From NCBI GenBank assembly GCA_036381615.1, contig DASVCL010000079.1, forward strand, positions 32,752-96,751: a stretch of 64,000 nucleotides of DNA, read 5' to 3'. Below the pieces are notes generated by a model, which was given only the letters and a program-made list of their open reading frames with translations, had not been told where the DNA came from and searched no databases. This stretch comes from CALANV01 sp036381615. GTDB taxonomy: Bacteria > Pseudomonadota > Alphaproteobacteria > CACIAM-22H2. This document shows, one piece after another, positions 33,762 through 42,526 of the stretch. How positions within the stretch are numbered: the stretch's first letter is position 1; each line of letters starts with the position of its first letter. Made by a program: the position numbers and the translations under genes.

Positions 33762-33878
33762 CGCGGGCGTTCTGGTTATGTTTCCGCGCGCCGGTCGCCG
33801 TCAACCCAGCGACGGCCGCACCATTTAACGCCTGTCCCCGGTTTCCAGGGGTGACGGTCGATCTACCGGTGGTTGCCG

Positions 33879-34622
33879 TCAGCCGGATCTATCCACGGCC
33901 GGCTGGCCGCGCGTCGGGTCGCTTTCGAGCCGCCGCGTTGCCGTCTCGATGCGCCGTTCCAGCTCCGCCATGAAGGCGGGCTTCGGCAGGCCCGGCGCGA
34001 TCGGCTCCAGCACCTCGACGACGATGGTGCCGGGGCGCTTGCGGAAACTGCGGCGCGGCCAGAAGCGGCCCGAGTCGAGCGCCACCGGCACGACGGGGCT
34101 GTTCAGCTTGCCGTAGAGCGCGGCGATGCCCGGCTGGTAGGGTGCCGCCGCGCCCGGCCGCACACGCGTGCCTTGCGGGAAGATGACCACTTGGCGGCCC
34201 GCCGCGATGGCGTCCTCGGCGGCACGCAGCAACCGGCGCAGCGCGGTTGCGCCGCCTCGCCGGTCGACCGGGATCATGCGCTGCTTGCGCGCGAGCCAGC
34301 CGTAGAGCGGGATCGCCATCAGCTCCTTCTTCATCACGTAGGCCGGATCGCGCGCGAGCAGATAGAAGATGAACGTATCCCATGCGGACTGGTGCTTGGC
34401 GGCGACGATCACCGGACGGCGGAGCAGATCCGCATCGCCGCGCAGCTCGAAGCGCAGACCGACGACGACGCGCAGCATCCACGCGACGCTCGCCGCCCAA
34501 AGCCGCGCGACGCGCATCAGAACGGCGCGCGGCACGAGGACCAGCGGCAGGGCAAGAACGAGGGCGAGCGCCGTCCAGGCGAAGAAGAGCACGTTGAACA
34601 GTGCCGAGCGCAGCAGGATCAT
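33879..34622 (-). CDS. plsC: 1-acyl-sn-glycerol-3-phosphate acyltransferase
   Basis: A 247-residue membrane enzyme adding the second acyl chain in phosphatidic acid synthesis. The acyltransferase motif HQSAWDTF (HX4D) is at about residues 77-84, followed by KKELMAIPLYGW, and the glycerophosphate-binding motif VIFPQGTR. Two N-terminal helices (FFAWTALALVLALPLVL) anchor it. The ATG overlaps the ydcF stop as ATGA, so it is the last gene of the ftsE-ftsX-gmhB-ydcF-plsC run. Confidence 0.93.
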   Translation of the reverse strand: MILLRSALFNVLFFAWTALALVLALPLVLVPRAVLMRVARLWAASVAWMLRVVVGLRFELRGDADLLRRPVIVAAKHQSAWDTFIFYLLARDPAYVMKKELMAIPLYGWLARKQRMIPVDRRGGATALRRLLRAAEDAIAAGRQVVIFPQGTRVRPGAAAPYQPGIAALYGKLNSPVVPVALDSGRFWPRRSFRKRPGTIVVEVLEPIAPGLPKPAFMAELERRIETATRRLESDPTRGQPAVDRSG

Positions 34623-35245
34623 GGGGTCTTCACCGTCTCGACCGCGCGCTCGAACCAGACGCGGGCGAGGGACGCCAGATATTTGTGATATTCCGACGCG
34701 ATCAGGGCCAGCGTGCCCGGCCACTGCCACCAGTTCTCGCGCTTGAAGCCTTCCGGAAACACGGGATGGGGCACGATGCGCATGTGCGGCATCGCCCGGC
34801 GGAACTCGAGCAGGCTGCGTCGCATGTGATAGTTCGAAGTCACGAGGCGAAGCGAATGGAAGTTCTCGCGTTCCATCCAGGCGCGGGTCTCGAACGCGTT
34901 GCCCGCCGTGTTGTCGGCCTCATAGCCCAGTTCGATGCAGCAGAGAATCTCCGCCGGCGGCTGACCGGCGACGCGCAGGAGCTCGTTGAGCTCGACGCCG
35001 CGATTGACGCCGGAGACCAGCAGCTTCTTGGCGCGTCCCTCAGCGAGCAGAAGCAGCCCTTCCTCGAGCCGCAGCTTGCCGCCGGTGAGAACGACGATCG
35101 CGTCGGTGGCCTCGCCGGCATCGTTGCCGGCGCGGGGGATCGCCTCCGCAAACCAGACGAGCCCGGCAAGATAGGCGCCCACCGCCGCCGACACGGCGAC
35201 GGCCGCGATGCGCCATGCCGCACGGGTAGTGCGCCGCCGTCTCAT
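34619..35245 (-). CDS. YdcF/ElyC-family (DUF218) protein
   Basis: 208 residues with one N-terminal helix (RIAAVAVSAAVGAYLAGLVW) and a DUF218 domain: DAIVVLTGGKLRLEEGLLLL, LLVSGVNRGVEL, DNTAGNAFETRAWM and LVTSNYHMRRSLLEF. ElyC/SanA/YdcF proteins influence envelope glycan precursor use, but no reaction is proven. ATGA overlaps at both ends (gmhB-like upstream, plsC downstream) imply strict translational coupling. Confidence 0.85.
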   Translation of the reverse strand: MRRRRTTRAAWRIAAVAVSAAVGAYLAGLVWFAEAIPRAGNDAGEATDAIVVLTGGKLRLEEGLLLLAEGRAKKLLVSGVNRGVELNELLRVAGQPPAEILCCIELGYEADNTAGNAFETRAWMERENFHSLRLVTSNYHMRRSLLEFRRAMPHMRIVPHPVFPEGFKRENWWQWPGTLALIASEYHKYLASLARVWFERAVETVKTP

Positions 35246-35787
35246 CGCCCGTCCAGCAGTGCCGCGACGGCGGCGGCGAGATCGTCGTGGACCGCGACGG
35301 GAAGAACTTCGCGCGGCAGTCCGTCCGCCTGGGTCCGTGCGCCCTGGCCGGTGCGGACGAGATGGCGCGCGCAGCCGATTGCGGCCGCGGCTTCCATGTC
35401 GCGGCGCGTGTCGCCGATCATCACCGCCTCGGCAGTATCGGCCGCGAAGCGGCGCAGCGCCTCGCGCAGCATCCCGGGCGCCGGCTTGCGGCAGGCGCAT
35501 CGTTCCCATGGCGCATGCGGGCACACGAAGATCGCGTCGATATGGGCGCCGGCGCGCGCGAGCCGTTCGCGCAGCTGGGCATGGATCTGTTCGAGCATGT
35601 CCGGCCGAACGATGCCGCGGCCGATGCACGACTGGTTGGTGCAGATGGCGACCTTGATGCCGGCGCGGTTGAGGCGGGCGACCGCTTCCGCCGCGCCCGG
35701 GATCAGCACCAGCTCGCCCGGATGCTTGACGAAGTCCGGGCGGTCCTCGTTGAGAACGCCGTCGCGATCCATCAGGACGAGCCGCAT
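35242..35787 (-). CDS. gmhB: HAD-IIIA phosphatase, GmhB-like
   Basis: A 181-residue HAD hydrolase resembling D-glycero-D-manno-heptose 1,7-bisphosphate phosphatase of LPS heptose synthesis. The nucleophile motif is MDRDGVLNE (residues 6-14), motif II is CTNQSCIGRG, the zinc-binding loop is CPHAPWERCACRKP (Cys-His-Cys-Cys), and motif IV is VMIGDTRRDMEAA. Start ATG 35787, 7 bp after ftsX. The heptose substrate is inferred from the zinc loop; histidinol-phosphatase-type activity is the alternative. Confidence 0.82.
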   Translation of the reverse strand: MRLVLMDRDGVLNEDRPDFVKHPGELVLIPGAAEAVARLNRAGIKVAICTNQSCIGRGIVRPDMLEQIHAQLRERLARAGAHIDAIFVCPHAPWERCACRKPAPGMLREALRRFAADTAEAVMIGDTRRDMEAAAAIGCARHLVRTGQGARTQADGLPREVLPVAVHDDLAAAVAALLDGR

Positions 35788-35794
35788 CGCCGCC

Positions 35795-36733
35795 TCACAG
35801 CATCTTGCGCAGCGTGCGCATGACGGTCTGCCACGCGGTGAGCGCCGCGACGGCCGACGCGGCCAACGGCAGCGCCGCGATCGCCACCCAGTCGAGCGCG
35901 CCGAGCCGGAGCGTCGGCAGGATCGACGGCGCGATCGTCCGCGCGGCCCAGGCGAGGCCGTAGAACGTGGCGACGGCCGCAATCACGCCCAGAACGGCGC
36001 CGATCGCGCTGCGCCGCAGGACCATGCGGGCGAATTGCCGCGCGACATGGGAATCATGCGCGCCCATCAGATGAAGGATCTCGATGGCGTCCTGATGGGC
36101 CGCAAGGCCGGCGCGGGTCGCGAACACGACGGTTCCCGATGCGGCGAGGCCGACGAGGACGACGACGACGAGTGCGAACAGCACCGCGAGATGGGCAAGC
36201 CGCACCAGCCCCTGGACCCAGCCGTGATGGTCGTCGATCGTCACGCCGGGCACGGCAGCGAGTCGCTGGACGAGCGCCGCGCGGTCGATGCGCGCGTCCG
36301 GCGCGAGACGCACGTCGACGAGCTGTGGCAGCGGCAGGTCCGGCGCGCTGGCACCGGGGCCGAGCCATGGCTCGATCATGCGCGTGAGCTGCTCGCGGTC
36401 GACCGGCTCGGCCTGCACGACGCCCGGCGTGTTGCGCAGTATGTCGAGGACGGTTGCGAGCCGGTCCATCGCGTCGCCGTCGCCGCCGGCCGTATCGGCG
36501 GCGATCTCCACCGTCCAGGTGCCGGTGAGACCCAAGGTCCAGCGGTTTGCCGTCGACGACACCGCAAGGGCGGCGGCAAGCGCGAGTGCGGCCAGAAACG
36601 ACATGATGCCGATCACCCACGGCAGATAGGTGCGCCCTTCGCCGGTCGCGAGCGCCAGATCGGTGCGCCCCCAAGGTCGCGGACGTGGCCGCCGCCGCAG
36701 CCGCGCGATATCCATGATCCGCCGGCTGCTCAT
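35795..36733 (-). CDS. ftsX: Cell division permease-like protein FtsX
   Basis: 312 residues with four membrane helices: one after a cytoplasmic N-terminus (WVIGIMSFLAALALAAALAV), a periplasmic domain of about 110 residues, and three at the C-terminus. The C-terminal FtsX segment ATRAGLAAHQDAIEILHLMG followed by GAHDSHVARQF is characteristic. With FtsE it couples ATP hydrolysis to activation of septal peptidoglycan amidases, in other bacteria through EnvC; an EnvC-like gene is at 0.7-2 kb. The ATG overlaps the ftsE stop. Confidence 0.93.
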   Translation of the reverse strand: MSSRRIMDIARLRRRPRPRPWGRTDLALATGEGRTYLPWVIGIMSFLAALALAAALAVSSTANRWTLGLTGTWTVEIAADTAGGDGDAMDRLATVLDILRNTPGVVQAEPVDREQLTRMIEPWLGPGASAPDLPLPQLVDVRLAPDARIDRAALVQRLAAVPGVTIDDHHGWVQGLVRLAHLAVLFALVVVVLVGLAASGTVVFATRAGLAAHQDAIEILHLMGAHDSHVARQFARMVLRRSAIGAVLGVIAAVATFYGLAWAARTIAPSILPTLRLGALDWVAIAALPLAASAVAALTAWQTVMRTLRKML

Positions 36734-37431
36734 GCGGCCCCGCGCCGCTCGAGCCGCGTGAGGGTGCCGCCCTCGAGGCGCAGCTCCGGATAGCCGAAGC
36801 GCGAGACGAGTGCCGCGTTGTGCGTCGCGATGACGACGGTCGTCCCCATCTTGTGCAGCTCTTCGAACAGGTAGAGAAGCCTGACGGCGATCTGGTCGTC
36901 GACGTTCCCGGTCGGCTCGTCGGCGAGCAGCAGGCGCGGGCGGGTAATCACGGCACGGGCAATGGCGACGCGCTGTTTCTGTCCGCCTGAAAGCGTTATG
37001 GGCTTGGCATGGAGCTGGTCGCCGAGCCCGACCCAGGTCAGAAGCTCCACGACATGGGTTCGGATCTGGTCCTCGTCGGCGCCGGCAAGCCGCAGCGGCA
37101 GCGCGACGTTGTCCACGGCCGAGAGGTGATCGAGAAGCCGGAAATCCTGGAACACGACGCCGATGCGCCGCCTGAGGGCCGGCAGCTCATGCCGCGGCGT
37201 CGTGGCGACGTTCCGGCCGAATACCGTGAGCCGGCCGCGCGTCGGCAGCTGGGCAAGATACATGAGCCGCAGGAGCGACGATTTGCCTGCGCCCGAGGCG
37301 CCGGTCAGGAAGTGGAACGAGCCGGGCTCGAGCGCGAGCGTGATGTCGCGCAGGATCTCGGGCCCGAGGCCGTAGCGCAATCCCACGCTTTCGAACCGAA
37401 CGACCGGATGCTGATCGTTGTCCCGTTGCAC
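36730..37431 (-). CDS. ftsE: Cell division ATP-binding protein FtsE
   Basis: A 233-residue ABC ATPase. Walker A GASGAGKSSLLR, Q-loop VFQDFRLLDHL, signature LSGGQKQRVAIARA, Walker B LLLADEPTGNVD and H-loop VIATHN are all intact. The GTG at 37431 with GGGAG upstream starts at the domain edge; longer frames add low-complexity sequence. It heads the operon ftsE-ftsX-gmhB-ydcF-plsC. Confidence 0.95.
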   Translation of the reverse strand: MQRDNDQHPVVRFESVGLRYGLGPEILRDITLALEPGSFHFLTGASGAGKSSLLRLMYLAQLPTRGRLTVFGRNVATTPRHELPALRRRIGVVFQDFRLLDHLSAVDNVALPLRLAGADEDQIRTHVVELLTWVGLGDQLHAKPITLSGGQKQRVAIARAVITRPRLLLADEPTGNVDDQIAVRLLYLFEELHKMGTTVVIATHNAALVSRFGYPELRLEGGTLTRLERRGAA

Positions 37432-37727
37432 CCTGCAACTCCCGAAGCCGGGCGGAGGATGGCATGGGCCGGGGGCGGAGTGTAAGGGTTTCGATACGGT
37501 CCCGGGCGGCGCCGGCATATTTCGCCGGCCTGCCCCTTACCTGCCCGATTCTCGCCGCAGAGACGCGATAGCGTCGGCCGACATTCCGGCCTGTCGTGCG
37601 GCGATCCATGCGCCGGCCGGCACGCGCCGCAATGACGACGGCGCCGGTGCTGTCGGGACCGGGGCCGCCGTGCCGGTCATGCAGGCCTCGGGGCAGGAAT
37701 GGGGCGCGGAACCGCCGATGCGCGGGT
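37432..37727. other. Intergenic region upstream of ftsE
   Basis: No recognised gene. A 47-codon minus-strand frame (37537-37680) starting MTGTAAPVPTAPAP is Pro/Ala-rich with a possible GAGG ribosome site, but there is no family support. The ftsE promoter should lie here. Confidence 0.3.
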
Positions 37728-38186
37728 TCAGCCGATCGGCTGCAGGGCCGCCAGGCCCGCCTCCTTCTTCTCGCGCATCTGCTCGGCCATCTCGCGCGCG
37801 AGGGGCGCGTCGATCACCTTGCGCGCCGCTGCGAAGAACTCGCCCTCTTCCTCTTTCATGTGATGCTCGATCAGTTCGCGCAGGACGCCGAATTTCGCGA
37901 ACCACTCGTCGCTGTCCTTCGGCATGATCGCCAGCTCCTCGGCCAGCACGTCGGCGAGGTGATGCTCGTTGATGGCCTCGAGCGCCTCGGCACGCGTCTC
38001 TTCGATTTCCTTCAGGCGATGATAGACGACGGCCTCCTCGACGTGCTGATGCATCAGCAGCTCATTCTTGAACGGGACGAAAAGTTCTTCACGCCGCGCC
38101 GCGTCGCCATTCTCGGTCGCGCACAGCTCCTCGAGCATGGCCCTCATCCGGTCATGGTCCTGTTTGATCACCTGATAGATGTCCAT
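37728..38186 (-). CDS. Hemerythrin-like (HHE) domain protein
   Basis: 152 residues forming a four-helix hemerythrin fold. Metal-ligand candidates are in DIYQVIKQDHDRMRAML (His in helix 1), ELLMHQHVEEAVVYHRL (His and Glu, helix 2), EHHLADVLAEEL (helix 3) and VLRELIEHHMKEEEGEFF (His-His-x-x-Glu-Glu, helix 4). Such proteins bind a di-iron site and sense or carry O2 or NO, or handle iron. Single gene. Confidence 0.88.
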   Translation of the reverse strand: MDIYQVIKQDHDRMRAMLEELCATENGDAARREELFVPFKNELLMHQHVEEAVVYHRLKEIEETRAEALEAINEHHLADVLAEELAIMPKDSDEWFAKFGVLRELIEHHMKEEEGEFFAAARKVIDAPLAREMAEQMREKKEAGLAALQPIG

Positions 38187-38291
38187 CAGCGCGTGCTCCT
38201 CGGTTCGAAAGCCCGGGAAGCCAACGGTCAGACGCGCCGTCGGTTCCGCTGCCGCCGCAGCGAAACCGGCCTTTCGGGCCGGATTCGTGCG

Positions 38292-39197
38292 CTATGCGTC
38301 GTCGAGCCAGTCCTGAATCAGGCGGCGGGCGATCGAGTCGGGTCGCGGCAGCCGGAACACTTCCGGGTCGTGCGACTGACGCAGGAATTCGCGCGTGAAC
38401 CAGCCGCCGTCCTCGAGCTCATCCCGGTCGATGCGGAGTTCGGTGGTGGCGGCGCGGGCGATGAATCCCAGCATCAGCGACGAGGGGAAAGGCCAGGGCT
38501 GCGACGAGTGGTAGTGGATGTCGGTGACCTCGATACCGGCTTCCTCGCGCACCTCGCGCGCGACCGCGTCTTCGAGGCTCTCGCCCGGCTCGACGAAACC
38601 GGCAAGCGTCGAGAACATGCGCTGCGGCCACTGCTTCTGCCGGGCGAGGAGACACCGATCCCCGTCGGTAACCAGCATGATGACGGCGGGGTCGGTGCGC
38701 GGAAAGTGGTCGGCGCCGCAGGCGGCATCCGTGCATTTGCGCACATGCCCGCCGACGGCGCTCTGCGTCGGCGCCCCGCACACGCTGCAGAAGCGATGCC
38801 GGGCATGCCAGTGGACGAGGCCGCGCGCATAGGCGAGCAGTGCGCCGTGCTGACGATCGATCAGCGCGCCGACCGCCCGCAGGTCGACGAAGTTGCCCTG
38901 GCCGTTGACGAAGGACGCGAGCGCCGGCTCGTCGAGCGACGACAGATCGACGGCGAAGTACGTGGCGCCGGCCCCCTCGCCCAGGAAGATCGGATCGCGC
39001 ATCACGGCGGCACATTGGTCGACCTCGAGGAAGACCGCCCGGGGTGCGGCGCCCTCGCACACGAGGTTCTTCGTGCGCCAGACCGGCACGATTCGCGTCT
39101 CTCGCGCCGCCAGTCGGGCGGCGAGCCAGGTCTCGTCACGACGCCGCTCCGACCATCGGTCAAGCTCGAGGCCGGCATAGAAATTGGGCGATCTCAT
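38292..39197 (-). CDS. nudC: NAD(+) diphosphatase / RNA de-NADding Nudix enzyme
   Basis: A 301-residue Nudix hydrolase that splits NADH or removes NAD caps from RNA. The zinc ribbon is CSVCGAPTQ and CTDAACG; the Nudix box GFVEPGESLEDAVAREV continues REEAGIEV; and the specificity motif SQPWPFPSSLM, diagnostic of NudC, follows. N-terminal domain of about 120 residues as usual. ATG at 39197. Confidence 0.95.
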   Translation of the reverse strand: MRSPNFYAGLELDRWSERRRDETWLAARLAARETRIVPVWRTKNLVCEGAAPRAVFLEVDQCAAVMRDPIFLGEGAGATYFAVDLSSLDEPALASFVNGQGNFVDLRAVGALIDRQHGALLAYARGLVHWHARHRFCSVCGAPTQSAVGGHVRKCTDAACGADHFPRTDPAVIMLVTDGDRCLLARQKQWPQRMFSTLAGFVEPGESLEDAVAREVREEAGIEVTDIHYHSSQPWPFPSSLMLGFIARAATTELRIDRDELEDGGWFTREFLRQSHDPEVFRLPRPDSIARRLIQDWLDDA

Positions 39198-39286
39198 CGG
39201 CGAGGTTTATGCCCGGCGGCGCGATTCTCGGCAATGGCGCAGCCACAATCTTGAAATTCTTCCGTGTTTTGCGGCCGCCCTGGGGG

Positions 39287-39317
39287 TTGCCCTTCGGGCG
39301 GCGAAACCTGATATAGT
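39287..39317 (+). promoter_or_regulatory. Predicted promoter of ffs
   Basis: TTGCCC (39287-39292) and TATAGT (39312-39317), 19 bp apart, ending about 6 bp before the first base of the 4.5S RNA stem. Confidence 0.5.
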
Positions 39318-39321
39318 GTGC

Positions 39322-39419
39322 CGGGAGGTTGGCCGTGGACGGATCCCTCGCCAACCCGGCCAGGTCCGAGAGGAAGCAGCCGTAACGAGTCCCGGTCCGG
39401 GTCATGGTTCAGCCTCCCA
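39322..39419 (+). ncRNA. ffs: Signal recognition particle 4.5S RNA (bacterial small SRP RNA)
   Basis: About 97 nt. The ends pair (GGGAGG at 39323-39328 with CCTCCC at 39413-39418) to form the long hairpin of 4.5S RNA. The apical part carries the conserved GGTCCGAGAGGAAGCAGCC-like segment (39363-39381) with the GGAAGCAGC tetraloop and symmetric-loop bases that bind the Ffh M domain. Location immediately before dnaX is the usual alphaproteobacterial place. Confidence 0.93.
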
Positions 39420-39444
39420 CCCCTTCCATTCTTGCCCGCGCCGC

Positions 39445-41217
39445 ATGACAGACGCCCAGCCCACCGCTCCGTACCGCGTGCTGGCGCGCAAATACCGCCC
39501 GTCGCGCTTCGCCGACCTGATCGGCCAGGAGGCGATGGTGCGCACCCTGTCGAACGCGATCGCGGCCGGCCGGCTCGCGCATGCCTTCGTGCTGACCGGA
39601 GTGCGGGGCGTCGGCAAGACGACGACGGCGCGTATCATTGCGCGCGTGCTCAACTGCGTCGGCGTCGACGGGAAGGGCGGGCCGACGGTCGATCCCTGCG
39701 GCGTGTGCGAGCACTGCGTGGCGATCGCCGAGGATCGCCATATGGACGTGATCGAGATGGACGCCGCGAGCCGTACCGGCGTCGACGACATTCGCGAGCT
39801 CATCGACGGTGTCCGCTATCGCCCGGTCTCGGCGCGCTACAAGGTCTACATCGTCGACGAAGTGCACATGCTCTCGAAGAACGCCTTCAACGCCCTGTTG
39901 AAGACGCTCGAGGAGCCGCCCGAGCACGTCAAATTCGTCTTCGCGACGACCGAGATTCGCAAGGTGCCGATCACGGTGCTGTCGCGCTGCCAACGCTTCG
40001 ATCTGCGCCGGGTCGAGCAGGCGACGCTGGCACGCCATCTCGCCGGCATCGCCGAGAAGGAGGGACGGGAGATCTCCGCGGGCGCCGCGGCGCTGCTCGC
40101 GCGCGCTGCCGACGGCTCGGTGCGCGACGGCCTTTCGCTCCTCGACCGCGCGCTGGCGCATGCCGACGGCAAGGTCGACGAGGCGCAGATCCGCGAGCTG
40201 CTGGGGCTTGCCGATCGCACGCAGATCTTCGACCTGTTCCAGGCCGTGATGAGCGGCGCAACGCCGGCGGCGCTGAAACTGCTGCGCGACCTCTATCGGG
40301 CCGGCGCCGATCCCATCGTCGTCCTGCAGGATCTGCTCGAACTCACGCACTGGCTCACGCGCCTCAAGATCGCGCCGGAGCTCGCCGACGACATGAGCGT
40401 GCCCGAGGCCGAGCGCGCGCGCGGCCGCGAGCTGGCGGCCGCGCTCGGCGTCGCCGTGCTCACGCGGACCTGGCAGATGCTGCTGAAGGGGCTTGGCGAG
40501 GCGCAGACCGCGCCGGTCCCGCTCGCCGCGGCCGAAATGATCATCGTGCGCCTTGCCTATGCGGCCGAGCTGCCGTCGCCCGCGGAGATGATACAGTCGC
40601 TCAAGACCGGGGCGACGGCGACCTCGCCGGGGCTGGCACCGGATGCGCGTCCGGCTGCAGCGGCGCCGCTTGTGCGCGGCGGTGGGAACGGCGCGGCACA
40701 GGCCCGACTTGTCGAGCCGACCCCGGCGCCGGTACCCAGCACGCCGCCGCCGCCGACGGCCGAAGCCACGCGGCCCGATCCGAAGAGCTTTGTCGAGGTC
40801 GTGGATCTGTTCGCGGCGAAGCGCGAAGGAATTCTGCACGGCCTGCTCGTCAACAACGTTCATCTCGTCCGTTTCGAGCCCGGCCGGATGGAGATCCGCG
40901 CGCCGGATACGCCGCGGGATTTCGCGTCGAAGCTGATGGCACTTCTCGAGCGCTGGACGGGCCGGCGCTGGATGGTCGTGCTGTCGAGCGAGCCGGGGCA
41001 GCCGACCCTGGTCGAACAGGCGGCAGCGCGGATCGCCGCCCAGAAGGCGGCGGCGGCGCGGCATCCGCTCGTCGCGGCCGTGCTCGCCGCGTTCCCGGGC
41101 GCAGCAATCGAGGCGGTGCGCGGCGGCAAGGAGCCCGTCGGTACCAGCGAGGCCGATGCCGCGTTCGATTCGGCAACGGATGAGGCGGCCGATTCCAACG
41201 AGGCGGAGGAACTTTGA
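39445..41217 (+). CDS. dnaX: DNA polymerase III subunit gamma/tau
   Basis: A 590-residue clamp-loader ATPase. AAA+ domain: ARKYRPSRFADLIGQ, Walker A GVRGVGKTTTAR, a four-Cys zinc module (LNC, then DPCGVCEHC), Walker B VYIVDEVHMLS, and sensor ATTEIRKVPITVLSRCQRF. The C-terminal tau part is Pro/Ala-rich and then contacts the polymerase. The ATG at 39445 starts just before APYRVLARKYRP. No clear slippery heptamer for frameshifting to gamma was noticed. Its stop overlaps ybaB (TGATG). Confidence 0.97.
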   Translation: MTDAQPTAPYRVLARKYRPSRFADLIGQEAMVRTLSNAIAAGRLAHAFVLTGVRGVGKTTTARIIARVLNCVGVDGKGGPTVDPCGVCEHCVAIAEDRHMDVIEMDAASRTGVDDIRELIDGVRYRPVSARYKVYIVDEVHMLSKNAFNALLKTLEEPPEHVKFVFATTEIRKVPITVLSRCQRFDLRRVEQATLARHLAGIAEKEGREISAGAAALLARAADGSVRDGLSLLDRALAHADGKVDEAQIRELLGLADRTQIFDLFQAVMSGATPAALKLLRDLYRAGADPIVVLQDLLELTHWLTRLKIAPELADDMSVPEAERARGRELAAALGVAVLTRTWQMLLKGLGEAQTAPVPLAAAEMIIVRLAYAAELPSPAEMIQSLKTGATATSPGLAPDARPAAAAPLVRGGGNGAAQARLVEPTPAPVPSTPPPPTAEATRPDPKSFVEVVDLFAAKREGILHGLLVNNVHLVRFEPGRMEIRAPDTPRDFASKLMALLERWTGRRWMVVLSSEPGQPTLVEQAAARIAAQKAAAARHPLVAAVLAAFPGAAIEAVRGGKEPVGTSEADAAFDSATDEAADSNEAEEL

Positions 41218-41540
41218 TGAAGAATCTCGGCAACCTGATGAAGCAGGCGCAGCAGATGCAGGCCAAGATGGCCGAGATGCAGGAGCGCCTGGCGCAGCTC
41301 GAAATCACGGGTGCTGCCGGCGGCGGCATGGTGCAGGCGACCGTGACGGGCAAGGGCGAGATCAAGCGCGTCAAGATCGACAAGTCGATCGTCGATCCCA
41401 ACGACGTCGAGATGCTCGAGGATCTGGTCGTCGCCGCGATCAACGACGCGCGCGGCAAGGTCGAGGCGGTCGCCGCGGAGGAAATGCAGAAGCTGACCGG
41501 CGGCCTCAACCTGCCGGGCGGATTCAAGCTGCCGTTCTAA
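41217..41540 (+). CDS. ybaB: YbaB/EbfC nucleoid-associated protein
   Basis: A 107-residue dimeric DNA-binding protein: KNLGNLMKQAQQMQAKMAEM at the N-terminus, central TVTGKGEIKRVKID, end GGLNLPGGFKLPF, all typical. The ATG shares one base with the dnaX stop (TGATG), so it is re-initiated by coupling. The dnaX-ybaB-recR order links it to replication/repair. Confidence 0.95.
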   Translation: MKNLGNLMKQAQQMQAKMAEMQERLAQLEITGAAGGGMVQATVTGKGEIKRVKIDKSIVDPNDVEMLEDLVVAAINDARGKVEAVAAEEMQKLTGGLNLPGGFKLPF

Positions 41541-41614
41541 CGGTCGGCCCTCGGCCTTCAGTCATCAGCCATCGGCAGTCGGCAGACAGCTGAAAGCCCA
41601 TCGCCGCGAGTCCC

Positions 41615-42202
41615 ATGACCGGCCCCGAAATCGAGAATCTCATCAAGCTGCTGGCGCGTCTCCCGGGCCTCGGGCCGCGCTCCGCGCGGCGGGCGGCGCT
41701 GCACATGCTGAAGCGTCGCGACACGGTGCTGCTGCCGCTGGCGGACGCGCTCAAGGCAGCGGCCGAGAGCATCAAGACCTGCTCGATCTGCGGCAATCTC
41801 GATACGATCGATCCGTGTTCGATCTGTTCCGACCCGAAGCGCGATCCCGCCCTCATCTGCGTGGTGGAGGAGGTCGGCGATCTGTGGGCGATCGAACGTT
41901 CCGGCGCATTCAAGGGCAGATACCACGTGCTGGGCGGCGTGCTCTCCGCCCTCGAAGGCGTCGGGCCCGAGGACCTCAACGTCGCGAAGCTCGTCGAGCG
42001 CGCGCGCGATGCGCGCGAGGTGATTCTGGCGACGAACGCGACGGTCGAGGGGCAGACGACGGCGCATTACATCACCGACCGGCTCAGCGGCACGCCGGCG
42101 ACGGTGACACGCCTCGCGCACGGCGTTCCCGTCGGGGGTGAACTGGACTACCTCGACGACGGTACGCTGACGGCCGCCCTGCGTGCGCGCCGGGCGGTCT
42201 GA
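41615..42202 (+). CDS. recR: Recombination mediator RecR
   Basis: 195 residues. Acts with RecO/RecF in loading RecA at gaps. Helix-hairpin-helix LLARLPGLGPRSARRAALHML, a four-Cys zinc finger (CSICGNLDTIDPCSICSD), and the Toprim domain LICVVEEVGDLWAIE, then EDLNVAKLVER and ATVEGQTTAHYI. ATG at 41615. Last of the dnaX run. Confidence 0.97.
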   Translation: MTGPEIENLIKLLARLPGLGPRSARRAALHMLKRRDTVLLPLADALKAAAESIKTCSICGNLDTIDPCSICSDPKRDPALICVVEEVGDLWAIERSGAFKGRYHVLGGVLSALEGVGPEDLNVAKLVERARDAREVILATNATVEGQTTAHYITDRLSGTPATVTRLAHGVPVGGELDYLDDGTLTAALRARRAV

Positions 42203-42217
42203 CGGGCGAGACGCACC

Positions 42218-42421
42218 CTAGCGGCCGCCGAACCGGATGAGCTCGCCGATCTCGCTGATCAGGAACAATGCGCCGAGGACGGCGAGCCCCAGCAGGATGA
42301 GGAATCCGAGTCCGGTGTTTTTCGCTTGGCGTTTCCGTTGAACGATCGGCTCAGGCACGGTTGCAGCATCCGGGTTCGGTGTATCGGCGCCAAGATCCGT
42401 CGACGCGGTATCCTTGGCCAT
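42218..42421 (-). CDS. Small single-pass membrane protein
   Basis: 67 residues: a polar, Asp/Pro-rich N-terminal 30 residues with a basic patch (QRKRQAKNTG), one membrane helix (LGFLILLGLAVLGALFLISE), and a short tail ending RFGGR. No family recognised. The ATG at 42421 is preceded by the purine-rich GGAGGGACC. Convergent with recR, 15 bp apart. Confidence 0.6.
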   Translation of the reverse strand: MAKDTASTDLGADTPNPDAATVPEPIVQRKRQAKNTGLGFLILLGLAVLGALFLISEIGELIRFGGR

Positions 42422-42526
42422 GGTCCCTCCGGTGGTTCCGGTGCAACCATTGGCTCAAAGCGCCGGCTTTGACGCAACCTATCCGATTGGCTGCGGCCTA
42501 CCTCGAAGGAGGCGGTGCGGCCGGCA

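Noticed and set aside
33696..33878. Cobalamin riboswitch upstream of nrdJ
   Set aside because: The gap is only 183 bp, already contains a promoter close to the gene, and I could not find a B12-box-like conserved element.
37537..37680. 47-codon minus-strand frame upstream of ftsE
   Set aside because: Pro/Ala-rich composition typical of chance frames in GC-rich DNA; only a weak ribosome site.
39445..41217. Programmed frameshift in dnaX giving a separate gamma subunit
   Set aside because: No convincing A-rich slippery heptamer with a downstream hairpin was found by eye.
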